Shown here: one piece after another, positions 1 through 6,537 of the stretch
How positions within the stretch are numbered: position 1 is the first letter of the stretch
Layout: each line of letters starts with the position of its first letter
Assembly (NCBI GenBank): GCA_902462525.1
Contig: CABQCA010000103.1
Coordinates: 1 to 8,251, forward strand
Reading direction: 5' to 3'
From: an uncultured Porphyromonadaceae bacterium
GTDB taxonomy: Bacteria; Bacteroidota; Bacteroidia; Bacteroidales; Muribaculaceae
Length of the DNA: 8,251 bases
Position numbers and translations under genes: made by a program
The notes under the pieces: model-generated
What the model was told of the DNA's origin: nothing
The model's input: the letters and a program-made list of their open reading frames with translations, nothing else
Database searches by the model: none

Positions 1-1869
1 AACCATGGGCGCAGAAGTAATGCTGCGGTTTATTACTGCTGTCGGAGCCGCCGACAATTCAAGCGCCGACTGGTAGGAACCGAGCCCGGAGCCAAGAGGA
101 TCGGACCCGTAGGTGCGGATAAGTACTGGCAGAATAAGACCGGGATATAGTTTCTCGAGGTTCTCCATGGCTACTATGCCGAGGGGACAGTTGCCGCAAG
201 TGGCGCCGGAGTATTCTTCGAGAACGAATCGTTTTGTAGGTTCAAAGCTTAGGTCGCGAATCTGCCCCTGAATGGTAGATTTTCGTGTAACAAGATCGGC
301 GTCGACGCTGAATGAGTTGATTTCACCAATGGTAAGTGGCAGTTTGTTGGTGAATTCGAATCGGAAAAGATCGCCTTTCTTGAGGCTGAGGCCTGTGTCG
401 GCTATCCGGTCGATTTCGCTGCCGTCGGCGTCACGCAGGATGAGTGTCACAGAATCGAAAGTCTCAACATCCGATGCAATTGTGATGTTTCCAGCAATAG
501 TTATGTCGGAGAGGCCGACCACTCGCTGGCGGTGTTCGAAAGTGGTAAGGAAACTCAGGTCGTGGAGGACAGTGATATTATCGAGGAAGACAGCTGAGCC
601 GTCGGTGTTTTCGTTTACAAAAACGATATAAACGTCTTTTCCGGCATATTCGGCAAGAGGAATATTCACGTTCTGCCAGTCGCCTTCGAGACCATCCTCG
701 CTGTCGCCGGGCGACAGCACCTGATCGAATATCAGATCGCCGTTTGTGCGGATGTCGCTGACAATTGCTGAATTAAAGGAATTGTAGACATTTCCGGAGG
801 CGTATACATATACTTTTAGGCGGTCGGTGGCCGACTTCCGGTAACTCTGGACATCAAAATTGAGGAAGCAGTCGGTATCGGGAATAAACAGTTGCGGGGT
901 TGACATCCAGTCATCGCTGGTTCCTCCGGTGGTGAACATCGAGTGTGCGGCCATGGCCATGTCGGAGGTCTGTGTCGACGAGCGTACAATCAGCCAAGGT
1001 GTGTCTTTTGTAAATCCCCAGCCGGCGACTTCTGAAACCGGCGGCAGATGATCACCTTCATAGAAAATGAAAGAATCGTAGTCGGCACAGTCCGAACGGA
1101 ACAGATATTTGTCATCTGCCGAAATCTCACGTACGTAAGCCCCCTTGAAGTTTAATGTTATTTCTTCGTTGGCGCCTTCGCCCGAAAGATCGGTGACAGT
1201 ACCGGCGGGAATCACTACCTTATAATCGGTACCGCTGAATAGGTGCTGGGTGGTGACAGGATAGAGCTGTATGCGTCGGTCCTGATAAAGGACGTTAAGG
1301 TCGCAGTAGGGAGTATCTTCGCCTGCTCGGTAGAGCTTGGCCAACGGGCTTTCTCCGAGATTAATATCTGCATCGAAAGTGACAATAAGGGGATTTGCCG
1401 ATAAATCGATAGCCGATACAGCGTCGCCGTCGGCAGGGCTCGACGACACTATTCTGACAGGCTCTGTGCCTCGGCCTGTGAATGTGAGTTTTATTTCGGA
1501 GTTCGTGGTTTTGTTGTCGCCTTTGAGGCGGATGATTCCGGCCGGCAGGGTGAGAGTGTATCCGACATCTTTGCGCAGTGTGCGTTTGCGGAATGTGATG
1601 CGGATATTCTTTCCGTCGGCTACGAAGCCGTTGTTTGCAAGCGGACTGTATTTTTCTGTGCCGTCTTCGCTTGTAAGAGTGATGTCCGACGAGGAGCTGT
1701 TGACCTCCACATTTCTTCCGAACGACAGTCTTACTTCGGTGACATTTGTCATCCGGCTGCCGTCTGCAGGCTTCGCTGTCCATTCGGAGAGGAGATTTAC
1801 CTTAGCAGCGGCAGACGTGATGTCTTCTTTCATGAGCACAAAGTAGCTGGCTTCGTTTGCAATGTTCAT
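1..1869 (-). CDS. Large secreted protein with Ig-like, anchor-J-like and Omp28/thioredoxin-like domains; both ends incomplete
   Basis: The frame is open from an ATG at 1869 to the left edge (623 codons, no stop), so the C-terminus lies outside. Residues about 30-131 and 138-242 each read as a bacterial Ig-like (Big_5/SbsA type) unit, both opening with a PADG turn. Residues about 250-440 resemble the choice-of-anchor-J/MAM-like jelly-roll module (WMSTPQLFIP, then a VFLDNITV ending). Residues about 546-623 match the start of the Omp28/thioredoxin-like family: EEYSGATCGNCPLG with C558 and C561 as a CxxC pair, and later the APTAVINR segment typical of thioredoxin folds before the cis-Pro region. 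Such proteins are exported in Bacteroidales, and many carry a T9SS tail. The N-terminus is odd: the first residues (MNIANEASYFVLM) are not a signal peptide, and an in-frame TAA lies 21 bases upstream of the ATG. An alternative ATG at 1833 is no better. I infer a lost or displaced 5' end. Its substrate is unknown, and the CxxC pair could be redox-active or structural. Confidence 0.8.
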   Translation of the reverse strand, partial: MNIANEASYFVLMKEDITSAAAKVNLLSEWTAKPADGSRMTNVTEVRLSFGRNVEVNSSSSDITLTSEDGTEKYSPLANNGFVADGKNIRITFRKRTLRKDVGYTLTLPAGIIRLKGDNKTTNSEIKLTFTGRGTEPVRIVSSSPADGDAVSAIDLSANPLIVTFDADINLGESPLAKLYRAGEDTPYCDLNVLYQDRRIQLYPVTTQHLFSGTDYKVVIPAGTVTDLSGEGANEEITLNFKGAYVREISADDKYLFRSDCADYDSFIFYEGDHLPPVSEVAGWGFTKDTPWLIVRSSTQTSDMAMAAHSMFTTGGTSDDWMSTPQLFIPDTDCFLNFDVQSYRKSATDRLKVYVYASGNVYNSFNSAIVSDIRTNGDLIFDQVLSPGDSEDGLEGDWQNVNIPLAEYAGKDVYIVFVNENTDGSAVFLDNITVLHDLSFLTTFEHRQRVVGLSDITIAGNITIASDVETFDSVTLILRDADGSEIDRIADTGLSLKKGDLFRFEFTNKLPLTIGEINSFSVDADLVTRKSTIQGQIRDLSFEPTKRFVLEEYSGATCGNCPLGIVAMENLEKLYPGLILPVLIRTYGSDPLGSGLGSYQSALELSAAPTAVINRSITSAPMV

Positions 1870-2516
1870 CGGCAGTGTTCGCCGACATTACTGTCACCAA
1901 CGGTGGAGCGGCTGTCGCCAACGGCAGTACTATCAGCCTTACGGAAGGTGTTGTCGATGACTACGGCGACGCTGCCATTATCGAAATCGGCTGTATCCCC
2001 GTCATCACCTCTACGGCCGCGCCCATTACAATCAAGGCTATTACCACAGACAGCAAAATTCAGGTGTGTCCCAGTTCGTGCATCGATCTGAAAGAGAACA
2101 ACGGAAAATACGAAGGTTCGATGGTTGAAAAAAAATCGTCGGTCGACTGCCGCATTCACCGGGAATGGGTATATCCCGACGAAGTTGACAGCAAAACCGT
2201 GCCTGCCGACTACACTTCGGTCACAATCATTGAAATCACCGATAACGCAGGTGCAAAGTTCACCTTCACAATCGACATGAATCCCGGTGGTGCCGGCATC
2301 GGTGCCATTGAAACTGCCAAAGCATTTTCTTTTTCAGACAATGTACTGAGTTATAGTCTTGCACAGTCTGCCGATCTTGCCGTCTACTCGATCACCGGCG
2401 CAAAAGTGCTCGGCCACGTAATCTCCGGAAGCGGCACCATCGACCTTGGTCGTCTTCCCCGCGGCCTCTACATCTACTCCGCCGCAGGCCACACCGCCAA
2501 AGTGCTCGTAAGATGA
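1857..2516 (+). CDS. T9SS sorting-domain protein, 5'-truncated or with a damaged signal peptide
   Basis: This is a 219-codon frame starting at TTG 1857; there is no in-frame ATG near the 5' end and a TGA lies in frame at 1833-1835. The first residues (QCSSAVFA, then DITVTNGG) look like the last part of a signal peptide with an AxA-type cleavage site, so the n-region and most of the hydrophobic core are missing. Residues about 10-145 form a beta-rich domain of a kind common in Bacteroidales surface proteins, with cysteines at 46, 71, 75 and 98. Residues about 148-219 read as a T9SS type A (Por_Secre_tail) sorting domain: LAVYSITGAKVL, then a DLGRLPRGLYIY segment and a terminal AKVLVR. That domain normally directs transport across the outer membrane and surface anchoring, but without a working signal peptide the product could not reach the periplasm. 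The 5' end overlaps the opposed minus-strand gene by 13 bases, which leaves no space for a promoter. It may be a pseudogene or a silent C-terminal cassette. A hairpin terminator follows 28 bases after the stop. Confidence 0.7.
   Translation: MQCSSAVFADITVTNGGAAVANGSTISLTEGVVDDYGDAAIIEIGCIPVITSTAAPITIKAITTDSKIQVCPSSCIDLKENNGKYEGSMVEKKSSVDCRIHREWVYPDEVDSKTVPADYTSVTIIEITDNAGAKFTFTIDMNPGGAGIGAIETAKAFSFSDNVLSYSLAQSADLAVYSITGAKVLGHVISGSGTIDLGRLPRGLYIYSAAGHTAKVLVR
1861..1889. repeat. Imperfect inverted repeat at the head-to-head junction
   Basis: AATGT (1861-1865) pairs with ACATT (1885-1889), and CGGC (1870-1873) pairs with GCCG (1881-1884). There is a 4-base bulge (1866-1869) on the left arm and a 7-base loop. 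The element sits where the two opposed, signal-less frames meet. It is short enough to arise by chance. It is recorded because a recombination or chimera junction could leave such symmetry. Confidence 0.3.
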
Positions 2517-2543
2517 TGATGGTGTGAGAGAACATCGCAAAAT

Positions 2544-2583
2544 TTAAGGTCCTTAAAGTCTGTGACGTCTTTAAGGACCTTAA
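2544..2583. terminator. Bidirectional hairpin terminator between convergent genes
   Basis: TTAAGGTCCTTAAAG (2544-2558) is perfectly complementary to CTTTAAGGACCTTAA (2569-2583), giving a 15-bp stem with a 10-base loop. It lies between the stop of the plus-strand T9SS gene (2516) and the stop of prfC on the minus strand (2613), so it can end transcripts from both sides. The flanks are T/A-rich (TTAATTATTGT on the plus strand, TTAAATTTTG on the minus strand) but have no long pure T run. Each arm is itself nearly palindromic around a central T or A, so the arms could also fold individually. Confidence 0.8.
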
Positions 2584-2612
2584 TTATTGTAACAGTCTGC
2601 CGGCCAAACGGC

Positions 2613-4193
2613 TTAGAATTCGCTGGTGAAGTGGAAACGGATTTTTGGAAAGTCGTTCTGGGCCATGGTGAGGACGAACTGTGAGTCGGCCATGAATACA
2701 TCTCGGCCTTCGCGGTCGAGAGCCATGAACTGATGCTTGCGTTTTTTGAAGGCTTCGAGAGCTTCGGAGTCATCGCTTTCTATCCAGCAGGCTTTGTACA
2801 TGCTCATGGGCTCCCAGCGGCACTGGGCACCGTACTCGTGGAGCAGGCGGTACTGGATAACCTCGAATTGCAGCTGTCCGACTGTGCCGATAATTTTGCG
2901 GCCGTTGAACTGATGTGTGAAGAGCTGAGCCACGCCCTCGTCCATGAGCTGCTGGATGCCTTTATCGAGTTGCTTGGCCTTCATGGGGTCGGTGTTTTCG
3001 ATGTACATGAACATTTCGGGCGAGAAACTCGGCAGCCCTTTGTAGTGTATTTCTTCGCCTGAAGTGAGGGTGTCGCCGATTTTGAAGTTGCCGGTGTCGG
3101 GAATACCTACGATGTCGCCCGGGTATGCTTCGTCGACGATGCTTTTTTTCTGAGCCATGAAAGCTGTGGGGGCTGCAAAACGCATCGTCTTTCCGGAGCG
3201 TATGTGGCGGTAGGGGGCGTTGCGCTCGAATTTGCCGGAGCACACTTTGACGAAGGCAATGCAGCTGCGGTGGTTGGGGTCCATGTTGGCATGGATTTTG
3301 AATACGAATCCGCTGAAGGCTTCTTCGTCGGGGTTCACGGTGCGCTCGATGGCAGCGATCGGGCGCGGTTCCGGCGCTATCTTGACAAAGCAGTCAAGGA
3401 GTTCTTTTACGCCGAAAGTGTTGAGCGCCGAACCGAAGAACACCGGAGCGACACGGCCGGCAAGATAGTCGGTGACGTCGAATTCGGGATAGACTCCTTC
3501 GATGAGCTCGAGGTCGTCGCGCAGCTGGCGGGCGTCGGTCTCGCCGACAGCTGCGTCGATGCGCGGATCGTTCACATCATCGATTTCGATGCGCTCGGTG
3601 GCCCGCTGTTTGTCGGGTGTGAAGAGGTCGAGGCCGTTTTCGTAGATGTTGTAGACGCCTTTGAATTTTGCGCCGATGTTGATGGGCCATGACAATGGCC
3701 GGACGGAGATTTTTAGTTCGGCTTCAAGTTCGTCGAGGATGTCGAACGGGTCGCGGCCTTCGCGGTCGAGCTTGTTGACGAATATTATCACGGGGGTGTT
3801 GCGCATGCGGCACACTTCCATGAGCTTCCTGGTCTGCGTTTCGACACCTTTTGCCACGTCGACTACGATGATTACACTGTCGACAGCCGTCAGGGTGCGG
3901 TAAGTGTCCTCGGCGAAGTCCTGGTGACCGGGTGTGTCGAGAATGTTTATCTTGTATTCGCCGTAGTTGAAACCCATCACGGAGGTGGCAACCGAGATGC
4001 CGCGCTGTTTCTCGATTTCCATCCAGTCGGAGGTCGCTGTTTTCTTGATTTTATTCGATTTCACAGCACCGGCAATGTGGATAGCTCCGCCGAAAAGGAG
4101 CAGCTTTTCGGTGAGTGTCGTTTTGCCGGCGTCAGGGTGCGATATGATAGCGAAAGTGCGGCGGCGTTTTATTTCTTCTGATAGGTTAGCCAT
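2613..4193 (-). CDS. prfC: Peptide chain release factor 3 (RF3)
   Basis: RF3 is a cytoplasmic translational GTPase that recycles RF1 and RF2 from the ribosome after peptide release. The product is 526 residues, close to the usual RF3 length of about 530. The G domain motifs are in order: P-loop SHPDAGKTT at 18-26, the switch I region with QRGIS at 63-67, DTPGH at 86-90, and NKLD at 140-143. The EF-G/RF3-type domain II and a C-terminal domain follow (for example MFMYIENTDPMKAKQL and QLQFEVIQYRL), ending FHFTSEF. The sequence fits RF3 better than EF-G (too short, RF3-like SHPDAGKTT) or the ribosome-protection proteins. The ATG at 4193 lies inside the last codons of rfbD, an 8-base overlap, and no Shine-Dalgarno site is evident, so translation probably depends on ribosomes finishing rfbD. 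The stop TAA is at 2613-2615, and the terminator follows. Confidence 0.96.
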   Translation of the reverse strand: MANLSEEIKRRRTFAIISHPDAGKTTLTEKLLLFGGAIHIAGAVKSNKIKKTATSDWMEIEKQRGISVATSVMGFNYGEYKINILDTPGHQDFAEDTYRTLTAVDSVIIVVDVAKGVETQTRKLMEVCRMRNTPVIIFVNKLDREGRDPFDILDELEAELKISVRPLSWPINIGAKFKGVYNIYENGLDLFTPDKQRATERIEIDDVNDPRIDAAVGETDARQLRDDLELIEGVYPEFDVTDYLAGRVAPVFFGSALNTFGVKELLDCFVKIAPEPRPIAAIERTVNPDEEAFSGFVFKIHANMDPNHRSCIAFVKVCSGKFERNAPYRHIRSGKTMRFAAPTAFMAQKKSIVDEAYPGDIVGIPDTGNFKIGDTLTSGEEIHYKGLPSFSPEMFMYIENTDPMKAKQLDKGIQQLMDEGVAQLFTHQFNGRKIIGTVGQLQFEVIQYRLLHEYGAQCRWEPMSMYKACWIESDDSEALEAFKKRKHQFMALDREGRDVFMADSQFVLTMAQNDFPKIRFHFTSEF

Positions 4194-5064
4194 TGTTGAT
4201 TTCAGTGATTTGGGCTATGCAGCGGCGCAGAGCGTCGCGCCAGTGGGCGATTTCGATGCCGTAGGTGGCTTTTATCTTGCTTTTGTCGAGAACTGTGTAG
4301 AACGGTCGGGTGGCCGGAGTGGGGTAGTCGGCGGTGGTTATGGGCACCACACGCCGGGCGTCGGAGTCACGGCCGGCTTCCTCGAGGATTGCGACGGCGA
4401 AGTCGTACCAGCTGGCCACACCTTCGTTTGCGAAATGGAAAATACCGGAGTTCCAGTGTTTGGATGCTATGATGGCGGATATGGCCCCGGCAAGGTCGCC
4501 TGCGTAGGTGGGGGTGCCGGTCTGGTCGGCGACGATGGTCATGCGCTCGGATCTGTCGGCAAGGCTCAGCACTGTCTTGAGGAAGTTGCGTCCATATGGT
4601 GAGTAGAGCCAGCCTGTGCGGATAATCATTGCCGAAGGAGCGAGGCCCATGAGGGCTGTTTCTCCCTTGCGTTTTGTTGTTCCGTAGACCGACAGCGGTT
4701 CGGGTTTGTCGGTTTCGGTGTAGGGAAGCCATTTGCGGCCGTCGAAAACGTAGTCGGTGGAAATGTGGATTATCTTGAAGTCGAGTTCCGACGCCATTAT
4801 GCCCAGATTCGAGGGAATGTCGACGTTGGCCTCCTTGCATTGCAGTTTTTCATCTTCGGCACGGTCGACGGCAGTGTAGGCGGCACAGTTAACTACATGA
4901 GTGAAATTGCCGTTTTCCAGAAAAGTGCGGGTTGCCTCCCGGTCGGTGAGATCGAGTTGCGTGCGGTCGGCATATGTTGTCACTCCGGGCATATCATGCT
5001 CCAGAACGCGGCGCAATTCGTGGCCCAGCTGGCCGTCACATCCGGTTACTAATACTTTTACCAT
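4186..5064 (-). CDS. rfbD: dTDP-4-dehydrorhamnose reductase
   Basis: RfbD/RmlD is an extended short-chain dehydrogenase that reduces dTDP-4-dehydro-L-rhamnose with NAD(P)H. This is the last step of dTDP-L-rhamnose synthesis for surface polysaccharide. From the ATG at 5064 the product has 292 residues, a normal length. The motifs visible are an N-terminal nucleotide-binding loop (VTGCDGQLG), NCAAYTAVDRAE, the STDYVFDG strand with the catalytic-region serine/threonine, and the YxxxK pair in YGTTKRKGE. The family signatures LYSPYGRNFLKTVL and GTPTYAGDLA follow, with GIFHFANEG further on. I prefer the ATG at 5064 to the in-frame TTG at 5070, because MVKVLVTG is the usual family start and TTG adds only two residues. 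The gene opens an operon with prfC. No other rfb/rml genes (rfbA, rfbB, rfbC) lie in the window, so the pathway must be completed elsewhere. Confidence 0.94.
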   Translation of the reverse strand: MVKVLVTGCDGQLGHELRRVLEHDMPGVTTYADRTQLDLTDREATRTFLENGNFTHVVNCAAYTAVDRAEDEKLQCKEANVDIPSNLGIMASELDFKIIHISTDYVFDGRKWLPYTETDKPEPLSVYGTTKRKGETALMGLAPSAMIIRTGWLYSPYGRNFLKTVLSLADRSERMTIVADQTGTPTYAGDLAGAISAIIASKHWNSGIFHFANEGVASWYDFAVAILEEAGRDSDARRVVPITTADYPTPATRPFYTVLDKSKIKATYGIEIAHWRDALRRCIAQITEINNG

Positions 5065-5086
5065 ATGCAAACATTAAATGCGACTG

Positions 5087-5117
5087 CAAAGGTACGAAAA
5101 AAACGGCTCTCTTACAA
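5087..5117 (-). promoter_or_regulatory. Bacteroidota-type promoter for rfbD-prfC
   Basis: On the minus strand, TTG (5117-5115) is followed after 20 bases by TACCTTTG (5094-5087), matching the Bacteroidota housekeeping sigma consensus TTG-N19/20-TAnnTTTG. The -7 box ends 22 bases before the ATG at 5064, so the transcript leader would be very short (about 10-20 bases). This fits a start that needs no Shine-Dalgarno site. Confidence 0.8.
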
Positions 5118-5128
5118 TCCGCTGTTCT

Positions 5129-5159
5129 TTGCCGGTGTGAAAAATAATGGTTATATTTG
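5129..5159 (+). promoter_or_regulatory. Bacteroidota-type promoter for the WG-repeat lipoprotein gene
   Basis: TTG (5129-5131, within TTTG) is followed after exactly 20 bases by TATATTTG (5152-5159), again matching TTG-N20-TAnnTTTG. It points away from the rfbD promoter; the two -33 elements are 11 bases apart, so the promoters are back to back. The predicted leader from about 5166 to 5250 is some 85 bases and shows no recognisable riboswitch or attenuator. Confidence 0.75.
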
Positions 5160-5250
5160 CGAATATAATTCGGAAAGCGTCGATGTTCGGCCTGCGTTTT
5201 CTTTGTTTAAGCCAGTCGAGTCATAGGGCCGGTGACTGTCAGAAAAGATT

Positions 5251-6468
5251 ATGAGGAATTTAAAATTTCCCATTACGCAGATTTTCTGCCCGCTGCTATT
5301 TTTGGCTGCGCTGACGGGCTGCGGTGGCAGAGCAATGGCCGACCATGCAAACGACGAGATTACGCCGGGACTGAGATCCGCAGTTAAAAATTATCGTTCG
5401 GTTCATGATTTTTCCGAAGGTCTGGCGAGTGTGCTACGATTCAATAAATATGGGTTTATCGATAAGCAAGGAAATGAAATTATTCCGTGTAAATTCGATT
5501 TGGTAAATGAATTCCACAATGGCGTGGCTGTTGTCAGGGAGGGCGAAAAATATGGAGTTATCGATTGTGAAGGCTCACATGTGGTGCCTTGCGAATATGA
5601 TATGATTACTCCATTCGGGGAGGACAGCCTGAGGGTTGTTAGAAACGGCAGAAAATATGGAATACTCGATATAAAAAACAATAATATCGTTGCGCCGTTG
5701 GAATACGATATGATAAATGATTTTCACGATGGGCTTGCCGGTGCTGTGGTCGACGGTTCGTGTGGCTTCATCGACAGATCCGGAAAACAGGCTGTGCCGT
5801 TTGTCTTCAGCAGCTACGGCTTTTTCAGCGAAGGCCTGGCACCTGTTGTAAAAGACGGTGAATGGGTATATATCGACAATAAAGGAGATGTGGTAATTCC
5901 GAATATAGACGGAATGAGCGATTCGCCGTTTTGCGGCGGTGTAGCCCCTCTGGTGCATCAAAGTCTCGTAAGGCGTCAGGGAAGCATGGCATTAGAACAA
6001 AAAGCCGCGTTTATAGATCGCTCAGGCAAACGAATCTGCAATTACATATCCTTTGATTTCATCAGCGGCTCCAACGGAGCCTATGTGGTGATAAATAGTG
6101 ACTACGGCAAGATTAGTCTCGTCGATAGTAAAGGTGTTCATAAACTTCCGGGCAAATATCGTATCGCAGCAATAACAGATGACGAATACATTACTGTTGC
6201 AGGAGATGATTCCAAATTTGGATTAATTGAAAAAAAGACTGGCAGAATGGTAATTCCTTGTGAATATGAGACGGCTGACTTCCGATTTTCCGAATGGCTG
6301 ACACCAGCTAAACGAAACGGCAAATACGGCTACTTGAATAAAAGGAATGAAGTTGTGATACCTTTCATATATGATAAGGCATCACCATTCTCCGAGCATC
6401 TTGCCGTTGTGGTAAAAGATGGGAAGTATGGCTATGTCGACCGCTATGGCAATGACACTTTTGATTAA
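5251..6468 (+). CDS. WG-repeat lipoprotein
   Basis: The 405-residue product starts with a lipoprotein signal peptide: a hydrophobic run at about 8-22 and a lipobox LTGC with the lipidated cysteine at residue 24. The protein should be tethered to a membrane, probably the outer membrane. From about residue 54 to the end it consists of about ten WG-type repeats (PF14903 family). A unit reads roughly FSEGLA, V, NGKYG, hydrophobic-I/L-D, G, VIPCEYD and a short linker. Clear units begin near residues 54, 88, 122, 158, 192 and 227. Units near 274 and 309 are degenerate, and those near 346 and 380 are clear again. The signature Trp of the WG pair is nearly always Tyr or Phe here, and the last unit stops in mid-repeat (GNDTFD). 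WG repeats are of unclear function and are usually taken as ligand- or protein-binding scaffolds. An A-rich AGAAAAGA precedes the ATG. The base composition is lower in GC than in the flanking genes, which may mean transfer. Confidence 0.88.
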   Translation: MRNLKFPITQIFCPLLFLAALTGCGGRAMADHANDEITPGLRSAVKNYRSVHDFSEGLASVLRFNKYGFIDKQGNEIIPCKFDLVNEFHNGVAVVREGEKYGVIDCEGSHVVPCEYDMITPFGEDSLRVVRNGRKYGILDIKNNNIVAPLEYDMINDFHDGLAGAVVDGSCGFIDRSGKQAVPFVFSSYGFFSEGLAPVVKDGEWVYIDNKGDVVIPNIDGMSDSPFCGGVAPLVHQSLVRRQGSMALEQKAAFIDRSGKRICNYISFDFISGSNGAYVVINSDYGKISLVDSKGVHKLPGKYRIAAITDDEYITVAGDDSKFGLIEKKTGRMVIPCEYETADFRFSEWLTPAKRNGKYGYLNKRNEVVIPFIYDKASPFSEHLAVVVKDGKYGYVDRYGNDTFD

Positions 6469-6475
6469 GTGCGAC

Positions 6476-6511
6476 GGGCGAGTCTGAGGATACTTTTCCT
6501 GAAACTCGCCC
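6476..6511. terminator. Possible bidirectional terminator between convergent genes
   Basis: GGGCGAGT (6476-6483) is complementary to ACTCGCCC (6504-6511). Inside it, AGGA (6487-6490) pairs with TCCT (6497-6500), giving a nested hairpin. It starts 8 bases after the stop of the WG-repeat gene and lies 27 bases past the stop of the opposed phosphoesterase gene. No clear T run follows on either strand, although the plus strand has a TTTTAATT stretch about 25 bases on. Confidence 0.5.
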
Positions 6512-6537
6512 ATAGTATATCGCTCTTGGTTCTCGTT

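Noticed and set aside
272..1846. Plus-strand open frames (for example 272-631 and 1337-1846) opposite the large secreted protein
   Set aside because: Their translations are low-complexity Ser/Arg/Val-rich text with no domain. The minus strand is continuously open over the same span and carries recognisable domains.
2733..4602. Plus-strand frames opposite prfC and rfbD, including 3204-3692 and 3967-4602
   Set aside because: They are antisense shadows of two clearly recognised genes, helped by high GC; one even spans the prfC/rfbD boundary. None shows a domain or a start signal.
5064..5070. TTG at 5070 as the rfbD start
   Set aside because: It adds only two residues ahead of the typical MVKVLVTG start, and the ATG at 5064 is the stronger initiator.
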